In this document: positions 36,184 through 36,941 of the stretch, piece after piece
Numbering within the stretch: the first letter of the stretch is position 1
Layout of the letters: the number at the start of each line of letters is the position of its first letter
Source: a virus
IMG/VR virus record: IMGVR_UViG_3300047311_000244
Coordinates: 1-36,941 of that record
Strand: one strand, 5' to 3'
Length of the DNA: 36,941 nucleotides
Made by a program: the position numbers and the translations under genes
Notes under the pieces: model-generated
What the model saw: only the letters and a program-made list of their open reading frames with translations
The model's database searches: none
Told to the model about the DNA's origin: nothing

Positions 36184-36442
36184 ACCGATAACAACGAAAC
36201 AAGCCGCTATCACTTACTTCGTCACCACGGCCGCCGTCCGGAATTGGGTTCGCCGCGGCAAGCTCGAAATAGTGGGCAAACGCGGAAAGGCCAACCTCTA
36301 CGACCCGGTGCACGTCCACGAGGCCGCCACCACAAGACGTCCCCAGCACCGAGGCACCGGCGGCCGCTACGGAACCCACCCACCCCACCCGCAGGAAACA
36401 CCCCACCCCACCATGGCCAGTAGTGCCTACCCCCATGCCTAG
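36164..36442 (+). CDS. Helix-turn-helix protein (MerR/excisionase-like)
   Basis: This 92-aa protein starts at an ATG with SD CGGAG (36152-36156). Residues about 10-55 form a helix-turn-helix (TTKQAAITYFVTTAAVRNWV then RRGKLEIVGKRGKANLYD), the winged-helix order of MerR-type and excisionase-type proteins. The C-terminus is Pro/His-rich and likely disordered. It may be a transcription regulator or a terminase-adjacent DNA binder. Its end overlaps the HNH gene. Confidence 0.65.
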   Translation: MTNPHSEPITTKQAAITYFVTTAAVRNWVRRGKLEIVGKRGKANLYDPVHVHEAATTRRPQHRGTGGRYGTHPPHPQETPHPTMASSAYPHA

Positions 36443-36461
36443 CAGGCCACTACCCCCATGC
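36427..36461 (+). repeat. 12-nt direct repeat at the HNH start
   Basis: CTACCCCCATGC occurs at 36427-36438 and 36450-36461, perfect copies 23 nt apart spanning the HNH start codon. It could mark an insertion junction. Confidence 0.6.
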
Positions 36462-36863
36462 GGGCACCACGGATATCCACCCTGTAGCGAGCGCGCTACA
36501 GAGGGCAGCCACCTGTGCACTACCCACACCGCAGAGGCGCGCCATGAGCAGGACCTATCTAGGGCAGGCAGGCCAGAGCGTGTCTACGGGCGTGCCCATA
36601 GAGAGCGCTTTAGGGCAGGGGTATTAGCAGCTCAAGGGTCATGCATGTGTGACTATCCATGTGTGGATCATGGTGAGGGACAGTGCCTCATCGCTCCCAC
36701 CGTGGCCGACCACTGGCCACGCACTAGGCTCGAGCTCATCAAGGCTGGCGAGGATGAGAACGACCCTCGCTTTGGGCGCGCCATGTGCAAGCCATGCCAT
36801 GATAGGCATTCGAGCAGGTCAGAGGGGGTGCATGGCTATCGTCGAGGCCGTCGGGTAGGGTAG
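36435..36863 (+). CDS. HNH endonuclease
   Basis: This 142-aa protein is read from ATG 36435; a GTG at 36423 is in frame. The HNH fold is clear: two Cys sites (CMCDYPC), ADHWPRTR with the catalytic-type His, N/D region, then MCKPCHDRHS. HNH proteins next to terminase genes cut at the packaging site in HK97-like phages; homing is the alternative. Codon use differs from the rest of the genome: AGG, AGA, TTA and ATA are used where other genes use CGC/CTC. The gene probably arrived recently. Confidence 0.8.
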   Translation: MPSRPLPPCGHHGYPPCSERATEGSHLCTTHTAEARHEQDLSRAGRPERVYGRAHRERFRAGVLAAQGSCMCDYPCVDHGEGQCLIAPTVADHWPRTRLELIKAGEDENDPRFGRAMCKPCHDRHSSRSEGVHGYRRGRRVG

Positions 36864-36941
36864 GGGCGTCTAGATCGCTAGAAACGGACATAAGGGATGC
36901 CGCCGCGATAGGGAAGCGCACGCACGGTCTGAACAGAGATC
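36864..36941 (+). other. Right end, no gene; possible packaging-site region
   Basis: The last 78 nt hold no supported gene. A small palindrome TCTAG-ATCG-CTAGA lies at 36869-36882. In cos-type phages the stretch between HNH and terminase genes often contains the packaging site, but no cohesive-end structure can be shown here. Confidence 0.3.

Noticed and set aside
1-36941. CRISPR array, insertion sequence or integrase
   Set aside because: No regularly spaced direct repeats with unique spacers, no transposase and no tyrosine or serine recombinase motif were seen on either strand.

Overview
The window is one strand of a GC-rich, tightly packed tailed-phage genome. All supported genes lie on the + strand, many with 1-4 nt ATGA/GTGA/TAATG overlaps and many with GTG starts. 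GC-rich codon use, the small-protein repertoire, a GH25 endolysin, a prim-pol/helicase fusion, a Cas4-like exonuclease and a RuvC-like resolvase point to a siphovirus of an Actinomycetota host. The host genus cannot be read from the sequence. No integrase, terminase, portal, protease or own DNA polymerase is visible. The window opens inside the major capsid gene and closes after an HNH gene, which in such phages often sits beside the terminase genes. It is therefore probably a nearly complete genome cut at an arbitrary point, with the packaging/portal/protease block missing (inference).

Layout. 1-6.3 kb holds the capsid C-terminus, small head-associated proteins, a 434-aa lectin-like protein with 20-residue repeats, four head-tail connection proteins, the tail tube protein and the tail assembly chaperones with a probable -1 frameshift. 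6.3-15.9 kb holds the tape measure, distal tail protein, a Gp37/Tal-like hub and minor tail proteins, including a probable GH26-like tail glycosidase and two related beta-rich proteins. 15.85-16.09 kb is a regulatory junction with hairpins and a promoter candidate. 16.1-18.2 kb is the lysis cassette (two-TM protein, GH25 endolysin, holin-like proteins, three-TM protein). 18.2-19.1 kb holds two late beta-rich proteins and ends in a strong intrinsic terminator.

19.2-35.2 kb is the early/replication half: many small proteins, an unusual share of them Cys/His-rich and probably zinc-binding, a RuvC-like resolvase, a Cas4-like Fe-S exonuclease, a secreted protein with a signal peptide, and a Pro/Gln/Tyr-rich protein. 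A 670-aa coiled-coil protein carries seven C-x4-C modules. The half ends with a 773-aa prim-pol/helicase followed by a repeat-and-hairpin region that is a candidate replication origin. 35.3-36.9 kb holds zinc-binding and HTH proteins and an HNH endonuclease whose composition and codon use differ from the rest.

The most unusual observations are the C-x4-C module array (29528-31540), a 24-nt exact copy of capsid-gene sequence inside a small early gene (521-544 and 26608-26631), iteron-like repeats after the helicase gene, a recurring intergenic hairpin plus TCCCGCACA unit, a shared TTGAC-GGTSACCGTGC element upstream of two early units, and a tRNA-like element at 28.3 kb.
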